Positions 1-9,862 of a DNA stretch of 64,000 bases are shown here, piece after piece. The stretch covers positions 14,456,633 to 14,520,632 of the forward strand of contig NC_067286.1 of assembly GCF_020740795.1 (NCBI RefSeq), in the 5' to 3' direction. Numbering within the stretch: the stretch's first letter is position 1; every line of letters starts with the position of its first letter. Made by a program: the position numbers and the translations under genes. Source of the stretch: Apus apus (taxonomy: Eukaryota; Chordata; Aves; Apodiformes; Apodidae). Below the pieces are notes generated by a model. The model was not told where the DNA came from and did not search any database. It was given only the letters and a program-made list of their open reading frames with translations.

Positions 1-1881
1 TGGACGTGGATTAAAAAGTTATCTGTGATACCATGTAACATGCATGCCAAATTTGTGCCTGGCTATGTATCAAATATTAAGGCAACATATATTTTAACAA
101 AGCCATTAAAGTACAAAAAAAAAAAAATACTGATGTTTTCCCTTGAGATGCTTAGCAAAGCATCCACTGAGAAGCAAAATAATCTATAGTCAATATATCC
201 CCAGGATCCTTTGATCAAGCCTGGTGTCATGTACTTGTTCAATAAAAATTTAAGTATGCAGTAAAGCCTCTACTGGTAAGCATGTGGATTAAAGTCATAT
301 TAGTGATTGGTAGCTGGTGGGATGGAGAGACCTCAATTAGAAACTGACTGTGGATAAATCAAACCTAGAAATGTGGACATATTAAATAGTTAATGATTGA
401 CATAAAAGATTTGCCTGAACAGTTAACCAGGTGCGGTAACTTGTGCTCCACTTGAAGTCATGCAGCACATTTACACCGAGGAACTGGTTATAAAACACTC
501 AATCTTGGCTTTCCTGTCAACAGAAACATGAATGAATGACTTCAGGAAAAGGATTATGCAAATGTCCCAATGAATGTTCTTAATAAAACATTCCAGTATG
601 TGCTTTTCTCTTGACTGGTCTGAAGTCACACGTGTGTGTGTCACAGGTTTGGGGTATCCCAGATGGCCATGAAAATATAAGAGAAAAAACAAACTTGCAC
701 TGTGTATTAAATCCTTCTGCATTTTTTTTCTGAACAGAACAACACAGATAAAACACAAGTACTTAATATTTAAGCAGGGTAATAGATGAAAGCAGGGAAA
801 ACAATAAGAAGTAGAAAAACTCCTGAAATGTACATAATTGGACAAGTACGTCCAAGAACTGCTTGATACACAGTACAGAGTATGTCCAAGAGAAATGCTG
901 TGCTGTATTGCATATGCATGTTTAGGGAACCAGCAGATCAAGATGATGTAGCTCCCTTGATTTTGTTATCAGGATGTATTCAGATGTTGCCTCTCATTCT
1001 CCTCAGTATTAGAGCTGTGCAGAGCCAATGGTGAAACTAGTATAACCTGTTAGAATATACTGTTTAGCATATGGTGGCTCTCCTTTGCTATCTGTCTCTA
1101 GTACTTTCTCTTTGTGGGACAGCAACACTGTTGATAAAGTTCTTCTAACACAAGAGCTGGTAGATCTACTAGCATAGTTAAATATTTGCAGTGGTTAAAG
1201 TTGTTACTTTTCCATACAGAACAGATCAAGGCCTGCAGTGGGTTTAGGGTTATCATAGTTCTGATGTATTCCTAGCATGAGCTACATACAATATTAAAGG
1301 TGTATACTGTATAGTTCAGTAGAAGTATTATCTGTTTTGGAATAACATTATCCATAATGAAGATGAAAAACAGATCCAAAGTTATGCTTGTTCTGCTTTT
1401 GGTATTTCCCTCATCTTTCTCATACCTTTGAAAGCTCACTTTTCACTGGAATGCTGACCTGAAGGGATAAATCCTATGTTTCCTGTGCTGGGACTATGAT
1501 TAAAAAACAAACCAAAAAACACTCAAAACAGAAAACCTACACAGAACACAACAACGAAACACCCAACAGTCCCTCTTTCCCCATTCCTAAGTAAATTATG
1601 CTGAAGATCTCTGACTGCTACTGAGAGAGGACATCAGTACTACAGTTACCTGTCCAGTACTGAAGGACAGAAAGAGTCCTAGCAGAAGTTTAGAGATTTT
1701 TCATTTAATACCGTAACTCCTTACTTCATTTATTGCAAAAATTTGAATTAAGGTCTTCAAAGTGATTGTGCCAGTAGAACAGCTTCCATGGGAAGGGTCT
1801 CCTGGGTTCTGATAAAGCCATGTTCTGCTGCAAGTTATTTGATCCAGTAAATCTTAACGCTTGGTTTTTTTGTGTGCTTAG
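1..1881. other. Upstream or intronic sequence before the ferritin-like exon
   Basis: AT-rich DNA ending in the splice acceptor before position 1882. I looked for the expected first ferritin exon (the N-terminal helix A with its Asn-Leu-Glu-Leu-Tyr-Ala-Ser-Tyr type motif followed by a GT donor) and did not find it, so this is probably ferritin-like intron 1, with exon 1 upstream of the window. An A/C-rich simple tract lies at about 1501-1570. The 156-codon open frame on the - strand at 471-941 has no recognisable protein character. Confidence 0.5.
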
Positions 1882-3663
1882 GGTGAATATTTTGACCAGT
1901 CGCATGTTGCTCTACCAAATGTTTCAAAGTTCTTCTTGCATCAAGCTCTGGAAGAGAGAAAAGCCGCAGAGGCTTTGATGAAGTATCAGCAAGAAAGAGG
2001 AGGCCATTACTGTTCTAAAACTATCCAGGTGCGTAGTAGACAACAAGCTTTCAAGAAGTTGCAATCCACAGTAATTACTCTTAACTTCTTGCATTATATT
2101 GTTGGTACTTCAGATCTCTACATTCATCCACTCTTAGATTTCCAAATACAATTTCCCTGCCATATTAGGGTACATTGTTTTGTTCTTGACTGTGATGTCT
2201 AGAAACTGTCAGACATACATTTCTGAATCCACATGGTTGCTTTCTATCCTGAAACACTACAAACACTGGTCCCTTTTTCTTTCACTTGGCTGAAGACTGC
2301 TGTTTCCAGTATGTCATCATGGATTATAAGACTCCTTAAAATGAGTTTCAACAATCCACTTGTCTCCCTCACACTGAAACTAAATAGAAGCCCATAAGCC
2401 ATTGGCCCCTAAGAAAGGTAGTAAGGAAGGAGGCAGGAGAAACATCCAGCTTGGGGTAGTAGTTTATCTGTAGCACAGCTCAAGATAGAATCTGAACTAG
2501 ATAACTGACTCAGGCTTTCACAGGTACAAAGGAATAACTCAAAGTTATCAGGGGAAAAAAACCCACCTTATTTGTTGAAGACCAAGGGGGTGATTCTCCT
2601 TTACCAAATAAGTATTCTGTAAATAGCTTATAAGAATGCTCTTCTTTGGCCTCTCATAGCAGTTATTAAGCTGTAGAAAGTAAAAATAAAAAGGCCATGT
2701 TGAAAAACGTTCTAAATATTTTGTTTGAATCAGGGAAGACCTTAAAGCAGCTTTCCAGTACTTCAAGGAAGTCTACAACGAAGATACGGAGGGACTTTAT
2801 GAGGGAATCTAGTGATCGGAGGTGTCCCTACCCATGGCGAGGGGGGTGGTACTAGATGATCTTTAAGGCCCCTTCCAACCCAAACCATTCTATGATAGGG
2901 TTTCCCCTTGTGAGACTATTCCTCAGGCATAGCTGCTGCTATTTAAATTTCTGTTTCTTGAAAAAGATCTTGGGTTCTGCTACTTCTGTATGTTTACAAT
3001 CATCCAACTGCAAAAAACGACAGATGTTTCAAAACAGAAGGAGCTTTTGCAAAATCCTACACACCTTGTTTAGAGCACCAGGTAAGCTGCAGGAAACCAT
3101 CGATGAATACATTAGAATGAGCTGCTGTTCTGAATAAATGTAATTCTGTCTATTTTTAGAAACCAAACTGTGACTATGCGGTCGGTCTGATGAAAGCCCT
3201 GGAATTAGCAATGGTACAGTGGAAAACTATGATACGATATTTTGAAGAGCTTTATGCCCTGAGTATTGAAAATGCAGACCCTCATAGCGCAAGCACTATC
3301 AAGAAACAATTTATCGGGCCCAAAATCCAGAAGATCAAGCTGATGGGAGATCTACTGACCAACGCTCGCAGGCTTGACTGTTCCCAAGATGGCAGAAACA
3401 GTCTTGGGGATTACTTTATGGACCGGTTGCAGAAAGAGTTCAGAACAGGAATAGAGCCAGAGTCTAGTCAGCACTGCAGCCCCTGCCTGCCTCTCCAGCA
3501 GTGTACAGGAGCTGCAGAGGGTATGAAGCGACCCCAGAGAGAATCTTTCCAGCACAGAAATGGCATAGGGCCAATCTATGCAACCATACACTGCACCACC
3601 ACACTGCCACACTGCCACGACGGGACAGGAGCAAAAGTGAAGCAGGGCAGGGAGGGACTTTAA
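1882..3663 (+). CDS. Divergent ferritin-family protein (3' exons, 5' partial)
   Basis: Two coding exons are visible. The first, 1882-2028, is 147 nt (49 codons), the size and phase (0/0) of vertebrate ferritin H exon 2, and reads [20 protein letters not shown] and onward through [18 protein letters not shown] (helix B and loop). The second, 3160-3663, begins [18 protein letters not shown], runs through the usual exon 3/4 junction (after ...NADPH) with no intron, and continues as helix D ([18 protein letters not shown]). Splice sites are intact (CAG|gtgcgt; tatttttag|AAA). Compared with human FTH1, the ferroxidase Glu-Glu pair 61/62 is kept, but His65 is Ala, Glu107 is Trp and Gln141 is Lys, so iron oxidation is probably impaired; it may act as a structural, light-chain-like subunit. 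After the ferritin core (about ...[12 protein letters not shown]) the frame continues about 70 residues, rich in Cys, Gln and Pro, an extension normal ferritins lack. Exon 1 is not in the window. There are no internal stops, so I treat it as a gene rather than a pseudogene, but expression is unproven. Confidence 0.8.
2735..2896 (+). mobile_element. CR1 LINE 3' fragment with internal deletion
   Basis: It lies in the intron between the two ferritin-like exons. The left part (about 2735-2820) resembles the CR1 segment 'cagctttccagtacttcaag...gagggactttatgag...tagtgat'. At about 2820 it jumps directly to the terminal CR1 segment 'aggtgtccctacccatggc...actagatgatctttaagg' and ends with 'ccaaccattctatgat'-type sequence. 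Roughly 200 or more bases of the consensus between these parts are missing. Only one copy of the 8-bp ATTCTATG-type tail repeat is left, so this is an old copy. Confidence 0.8.
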
Positions 3664-3987
3664 TGCTGTGGCTGCTGCAGCTATGGGGCTGCTCCTAAGG
3701 CAGACCTGTACAGAGCGTGGCCTTGAGACCAAAACTCAGGAGATAGGATGCTCTATTGCTCCTCCTGCTTTACAACCTGCCCCCTCAACCTCTGTTGAGT
3801 AACAGCTCAAAATCTAGCTCATACCATTATTTTGTTTAAATTATAGCAAGATTGCTAGTTACTGAGGCTGTTGGCATTAGTCACACTTTTATCTACATAA
3901 TGCTTCCTAGAAGTCAAAAGCTTTTAAGCCTCTTTTGTCTCAACGAGTAGTCAGTGCAAATTATTTTTAACAGTATATGTAACTTTT

Positions 3988-3993
3988 ATTAAA
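3988..3993 (+). promoter_or_regulatory. Possible polyA signal (ATTAAA) of the ferritin-like gene
   Basis: ATTAAA lies about 325 bases after the ferritin-like stop codon, in an AT-rich stretch. It is the common variant hexamer. Such sequences are frequent by chance in DNA of this composition, so the assignment is tentative. Confidence 0.3.
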
Positions 3994-6112
3994 AACAAAA
4001 TGCAACTTTAGTACAAGGCAACTTTTATGTGGCAGAAAATCCAGAGACTTAGTTTTATATTATTAGGTATTTTATATTACTATCAGATATTTTACATTAC
4101 TAACAATTATACTAACATAATGAACTTTTATTAATACTTATTTTGAAACAAAGTTTTCATGTCTTATTGCTGTCATAGTAGCAATTTAAATAAGTAGTCT
4201 AAATCATAGACTTGCCACCCTGCTATTTCTAGGGGTATACTTCTCCAAGATGAAGGATGCAAACATTCCCTCAACCATGGGAATAAGACAATGTACTGGT
4301 TTTCTCTACAGTTACTCGCCTAGCTGGATTTTCTCATCCTCTGAAACTAGAAGGGAGATAAATGAGGGGTTCTCATTACATGTGATCTTTATAGGTTCTA
4401 GTGCATATTTTGCAAGTGTCACTGAAAACACTAGCTCTAGAGCTCTGACCAGACTAGAGTGGTTGCTTCATTTACCATACAGACTCCTATTTCAACTGGC
4501 TAAATCATGGTATTATTATGGTACTACCACTATTTCTTGTATGCACTATCTTGGTCCTCAGTAGAGAAATATGATCCTAGTGAAAAGGCAGAACAAGTAA
4601 CTAGAACAGTATCATAAAGAGTGGCCACTCATTAGTTTTGCACTTCAGTTAGGGCAGTGTTCAATTAGGGGGACTGTTAGCACCAGCACACCTAAGGCCT
4701 TTACTTTAGCCAGTTTGGTTTAAGTTCAAAGGTGTCCAGATTCTTTCCATTCATATCCTACAGGAGTGCCTCTCTTTCTGTACACTGGCTACTAAGGTTA
4801 TCTATGAATAGCAACTGGATAGATCAACTTCCTGCAGCTAGGTTTTTTTGTCATTAAATACAACATCTTCTATGTGATCGGGGTTTGCTTCATTGAAAGA
4901 TTGTCTTACACTTTTAATGCCATATTGTGATACTCCTATTATGCTTGAAAATAAATTAAGTTCAAGGTTAAAAATGGCACTTTGTATCTATATTGTATTC
5001 TTCAATTTACTACACAGGCATGCTAGTATTCTTCTCCAAGATAATTTGCATATGTATACAAACCTGCACAAGTACTTTTCTACTACTAAGTTGCACAAGA
5101 TGGAAGAGTAGATCACAGAATGAAAATAAATTCCAGAAAACTGCATTAAGATAAGAAGACTGCACAATTAAACATTTTCAGTAACCTCTTTTATACACAG
5201 CTGCAGTTAAGTAGCCATTTCTGCAAAACTGCATTAGCCCACATACTTTCTGTTGGTGTTGTAACACAGGACAATTACAATGCTGATGCTTTCCCAATGT
5301 TTCTGTTAATATGATTCCACTTGGGGGGTGGGGTCACTTTAAAACAACCCTTGTGTTAATCTCTAAGAATTCTGCAGTGTGCCACAAGAACAGCTTGAAG
5401 CACTTTTAGCAACATACTAGATATGCCTATATTGAGGTGGCTGCTCTCTAATACAGCAGTAGTTTAAAAGATATTTCCATCTGGACTACATTCCATCACC
5501 CATCTTCATGCTGAGCATACCTTATTCAACAATTAGTTCCACTGACTGCAACTCAACATGAGTAAAAGCAATGGCATCCATCCCTTTCACTTTTAAAATA
5601 TATCTCACTAAGTATGAACAGAGCAAAGCTACTAAATGAATTATGAACTAGTGCTATATAAAACCACTTCAAATACTACTGGTAATGCTTTACCTACTCC
5701 TACAAACCTTCTCCTTTAAGAGTTGGTAAACTTGTGAAATGTAGGTACAGCCTCTTCCATGGTTTCCAGCACTTAAGACTCTTTTACCTTAAAGGAATGC
5801 CAAAATAAAGAGGCCAACATTTAAATTTTTCAAAGCCAAGAGTTACTTGCCTTTTTTTCTCTGAAATATTGCCATATCCATTTCTCAGAGACTCTACTCA
5901 TATTCATCTTTGTAGCTGAATGTATCCACACCTTCTCAGACTGTAGATCTTTCTCCCTTTTCCAAAACACATTCTGGGACTCCTGGCCCTATCCTCTGAA
6001 AGAGAGTAATCAGTCAGTTACTGTAGATTACAAGCCCTTCTTGTCCACATGCTGTTTCTGTGGACAAGGCACATAGGCTTGTTAATATGATATCAAACTT
6101 TGTTAACAATAC

Positions 6113-6205
6113 CTGTCTATTGTGTATAGGATGAGTCTGTCCATGCTTCTCAGCATAGAAAGTACAATCTACCGTCGTCTTCTCAGCTTCCTTTTCAATC
6201 ACACC
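6113..6205 (-). other. Possible isolated exon, unknown gene
   Basis: On the - strand a pyrimidine-rich acceptor (tcctttttttcag) is followed by 93 nt and a donor (AGACAG|gtattg). Only one frame is open across it (31 codons, phase 0 at both ends), including AEKTTVDCTFYAEKHGQTHP. I do not recognise the peptide and found no partner exons. Exon-like segments of this size arise by chance, so this is only a candidate. Confidence 0.2.
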
Positions 6206-8629
6206 CTGAAAAAAAGGAGATGAAGGATGAATGTGGAAGAGGTGTAAGGGCAACAACACTTAGAGAACCTTTACAAAGCCTTTCTCTGCTGATTGCTTGT
6301 TGATACACACACTCCGTATTTCCAAAGCAATGCCCAAACCATCCCAATACACAATCTGGGGCAGCTCAGAATAGCTATAGCAGTGCCAGTACCCTAAATA
6401 CAGCATCCAAAGTGGAAGCTCTGAAATTATAACTTATAGCCACAGAGGCTTCCAAACAGGTATTGCCAATGGCATACTTCTAAATGTTTGCCATAAGCAC
6501 TACAGCTATGGTTACATGGAAAATGAGGATTTCACTTTAAGTCTCTAGGTGGAGATCATGCTGTCCTTAATCCTCTCCACTACAGCCACAAAACCAAGAA
6601 GAGCACTACAGGATTTGTTCGTTCCAGGACTTTTTTTTTTCAGGCCCCACCATACAAGGCAACTTCTGGGCAAACCCATCTTTGGGAATAATTATTGGAA
6701 AGCGAATGTTAGCTCTGGTGGCAGGAAGGAGGGAGGGAATCCTCAAGGGCACCTTCACTGGAAGACTGCTCCGAACAGAATCCACCATCTGGTCAGGGCT
6801 ACCTCCAATTCACGCACTTCAGCATGTTGATGAGCAATTACTGGCAGTCTCCTCATATTGCTTGTCCAAGTCCCACCACTTGTTACCACTTTACCCAGGG
6901 TAACCACCGTGTGCACAAGTCCCAGGGTGCCTTATCTTGGGTCAAATATAACCTGGAAACACACAGTGGCAGAACACACTACAACACTGGCTAAATATTG
7001 GGTAAAAATACCTTTTCCACAAATGAAACCAGTGCTCTAGAGAGAGCTTAAGGGTCTTGAGTGGATCATGCAGCCAGCACCATGCCTTGATACCCCAATT
7101 TATATGCTCAGTTTTTACAGCATACAACTTTTTTTCATTTATGCTTGTTATGCATTACTGTATACCTAGCACTATTTTGAACACAAATTATTTTTACTTT
7201 TTTAACTGTTCAGTAAAGATTAAAAAAAATAAAAATCTGTTCATTCCTTCTGGATCAAAGAACCTCTGTCATAACAGTGAAATGTTTCCACAAGTTTGCT
7301 ACATTGTCTCTGAGAAACAGCTGGGAGATAGGCTTCTAAATGTGAAAGGGTGGTCACTAGCTGATCTCCTTGGCACATATCACTTTTCACCACTGGATAA
7401 AGTGAGAGAACAAAACTGTACAGAGTCTAAAATATATACTTTTTTAATTTAAAAATAATTTCATATTTTAGGGATAATGACAGAATGTGACTAACTGTTC
7501 TTATCTTTGTACTCAGACATTTCAGTAGTAGAAAATGAGGACTGCAGATTAGGAATTTTTTGCAAAAATCAAATTTAACAACAAAAGAAGCCACCATCAC
7601 TGTAGCCCCTCTGATAAGTCATAGGCACAGGGACTGGGGACTGCTAGCTCACTGATGAATGCTTTTTACCTTTTCAAATTCTCTCAGTCAGCCCCACTGA
7701 AATCAGAGCTTTGCCTTTGATTTTGAGTGAGTTGGAATTCCATGAACATTTAAAATTTCAGAATGGAGATTAATTTTAGTTCATGGTACATTAAAAATAC
7801 CCACAACTATTTTAATAATTAAGTCAATGAAATCAAACCAATTAATTAATCAAGTACTTTGATATCGGGAAAAAAAATCCACATTTCTCATCTCAAATTA
7901 TATTACAAAAACACAGTAAAAACTCTAGGACTCTTGAGATGTTACCAAAAGTGATCCAGTTTCTCCAAGGTATAAACTCTCTCACTGCTAGTTACCTGAA
8001 ATAACAAATTCATACTGCACAACTATTGTTACTGCTGTGACTACATTTGCAGCAAAATGCCACTTCACGAGGGGAAGTCAGTCTCTTCAAAGACTTCAGA
8101 ATAAAGGTGAACAGAGGCCTAAAGTTGGAAGAGGAGCCTGAAACGCAAACTTGGACATCATGGCTCATGTGCAAAGAGCCGTTTGCTGAAGCGGTGTCTG
8201 AACAGAACTCGGGCCTCAGCTCTCCTCCAGGACATCATTACTAAAAGCCATCACTGGATTGTGCCTGTGGAGACATAAATACTTCCTGTGACAAACACGG
8301 CTGCAGCCTGCTCTGGCACTAGCCAGCTCCAACACCATTCTTTTTCTTTTTGCTCTGAAGTCACATAGCTTCAGTGACTGTGCTTGAGTCTTGCTGAACG
8401 TTTTCCACCCTCGGTATGAATCCCTGAACTGTACCTGGCTCAGACGTGGGCAGGAACACCCTCGTTCCCGAGGAAAAGGCTGACACCCTTTCACAGGCCT
8501 CAGACATACCCGCTTGACCTGCGGGAAGTCCTTGTCCCCAGGTGAGAGCAGAGGGCCACGGCTACAGAGCAGCGGCTCCCTCCCTCACCGCCCTGCCCAG
8601 AGACCCTGCGGGCCCGCGCCGTCCCTCGG

Positions 8630-8879
8630 GGCTCGGGCCCCGCACCCACCCCGCACCCCGCGGACCCCTGCGGGGCTCGGACCCCGCACCCACCCCGCGG
8701 ATCCCTGCGGGGCTCGGGCCCCGCACTCACCCCGCACCCCGCGGAGCCCTGCAGGGCTCGGACCCCGCACCCACCCCGCACTCCGCAGACCCCTGCGGGG
8801 CTCGGACCCCGCACCCACCCCGCGGAGCCCTGCAGGGCTCGGACCCCGCACCCACCCCGCACCCCGCGGGCCCCTGCGG
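8630..8879. repeat. GC-rich minisatellite, 6 units of 44/37 bp
   Basis: Six head-to-tail units each start with ggctcggr and end in cctgcrg. Unit lengths are 44, 37, 44, 44, 37 and 44 bases, exactly filling 250 bases. The 37-bp units lack a 7-base piece (about 'accccgc'). The array starts about 1.0 kb upstream of the MYOD1 TATA box, inside the CpG island. The next unit start at 8880 diverges after about 9 bases, marking the array edge. Confidence 0.95.
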
Positions 8880-9447
8880 GGCTCGGGCAGACCCGGGCCC
8901 GCGGTCCCCGGGGCGTCTGTCGCCGCCTCCCGCGAGCGCAGCGCCACCAGGCGGCCGCGCGCCGCCGGTGCCCCCGCCGCCCCGCTCCCGGCGGCCTCGC
9001 CCCGCGCTCCCGCTGCCCCCGCCGTGTCCCCGGGCCCCGCGCAGCCGGGCCCCGGCGTTTCGCCTCTGCCCTGAGGTGCCGCTCGCACCGTCCGCCCTCA
9101 CGAACGCCTCCCGAGTAGTTACCCTGTGGCCGCAGAGCCGCACGGTCGCGGCCGGCGCTGAGAAGCCTGTCCCGGGGCGGGGGTTTCTTCCCTGGGAGAA
9201 AGGCGCGGAGCCGCTGCCTTGCCTTGCCCGGGGGGGGGAAGCGTGCTCCGCTGTTCCGCCGCCGACCACCGGCCGGGACCCGCAAGGAAACGCGCTGCAA
9301 AACGGCTCGTGCCGCCCGGAGAAGCGGGGAGCAGCGCTGTGCCCCGGGGCAAGCGGCCGCCGGCACCTCCGGGCAGCGGGAAGGCTTCCTTGCCCTGAAT
9401 GGCTGGGCAGGGCAGGCTGCTTCAAGCGAAAAAACAAAAAGGGGAGG

Positions 9448-9465
9448 AAAAAAAAAAAAAAAAAA
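9448..9465 (+). repeat. A18 tract upstream of the MYOD1 promoter
   Basis: An uninterrupted run of 18 A in very GC-rich sequence, about 170 bases upstream of the TATA box. Such rigid tracts tend to exclude nucleosomes. Confidence 0.9.
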
Positions 9466-9489
9466 GCCCCCGGTGCAGCGCGCCAGCAG

Positions 9490-9645
9490 CAGCTGGCCTT
9501 AGCTCCGCATCAGCTCCAGCGCCCCGACGGCGCCCCGCACCCGCGGGACCCCGTGCCCGCCCCCCCGCTGCTCCGGCGGCCGCGGCCCCCGCCCCGTCCC
9601 GCCCCGTCCCGACCTGCCGCGCCGTGGGGGCTCCGGCATAAATAG
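9490..9645 (+). promoter_or_regulatory. MYOD1 proximal promoter: E-box, GC boxes, TATA
   Basis: An E-box CAGCTG is at 9490-9495, GC boxes (ccccgcccc and similar) at about 9587-9605, and a TATA-type element ATAAATAG at 9638-9645. Transcription should start near 9668-9672, leaving a 5' UTR of about 190 bases without an upstream ATG. The E-box could allow myogenic bHLH autoregulation, which is inference. Confidence 0.75.
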
Positions 9646-9862
9646 CGCCCGGAGTGGGGCTCCCGGACGGCGCGGCTGGGGAGGGGTCGGCGGCAGCAGC
9701 AGCAGCCAGCGCTGGGGGCTTCGCCTGGGACAGGGTGCGAGGGCCTCTTCTCCGCGCACCCGCCGGGCCAGTGGCTACGGCTGAACAGCCCGATCGAAGC
9801 CCCCTGGCTTCTGATCCCGTCACTGACCCCCCCTTAGCCCGGCTGCCTCCTCCTCTGCCCCC

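Larger units (their letters stand above)
3664..8500. other. Intergenic region between the ferritin-like gene and MYOD1
   Basis: It begins with the presumed 3' UTR of the ferritin-like gene, then AT-rich sequence without recognisable coding genes. Open frames here are short and on both strands without homology I recognise. In mammals a MYOD1 distal regulatory region lies about 5 kb upstream of the gene, which would correspond to about 4.6 kb here; the MEF2-like string CTATTTCTAG (near 4222) is the only suggestive site I noticed. One exon-like segment on the - strand (6113-6205) is listed separately. Confidence 0.5.

Noticed and set aside
4222..4232. MEF2-like CTATTTCTAG as part of a MYOD1 distal regulatory region
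   Set aside because: One mismatch to the consensus and no surrounding cluster that I could confirm; kept only as a remark in the intergenic entry.
8500..9823. Large open frames on both strands (up to 367 codons +, 288 codons -)
   Set aside because: They run through the minisatellite and CpG island; Pro/Arg/Ala or Gly-rich composition in all frames is what GC-rich repeats give.
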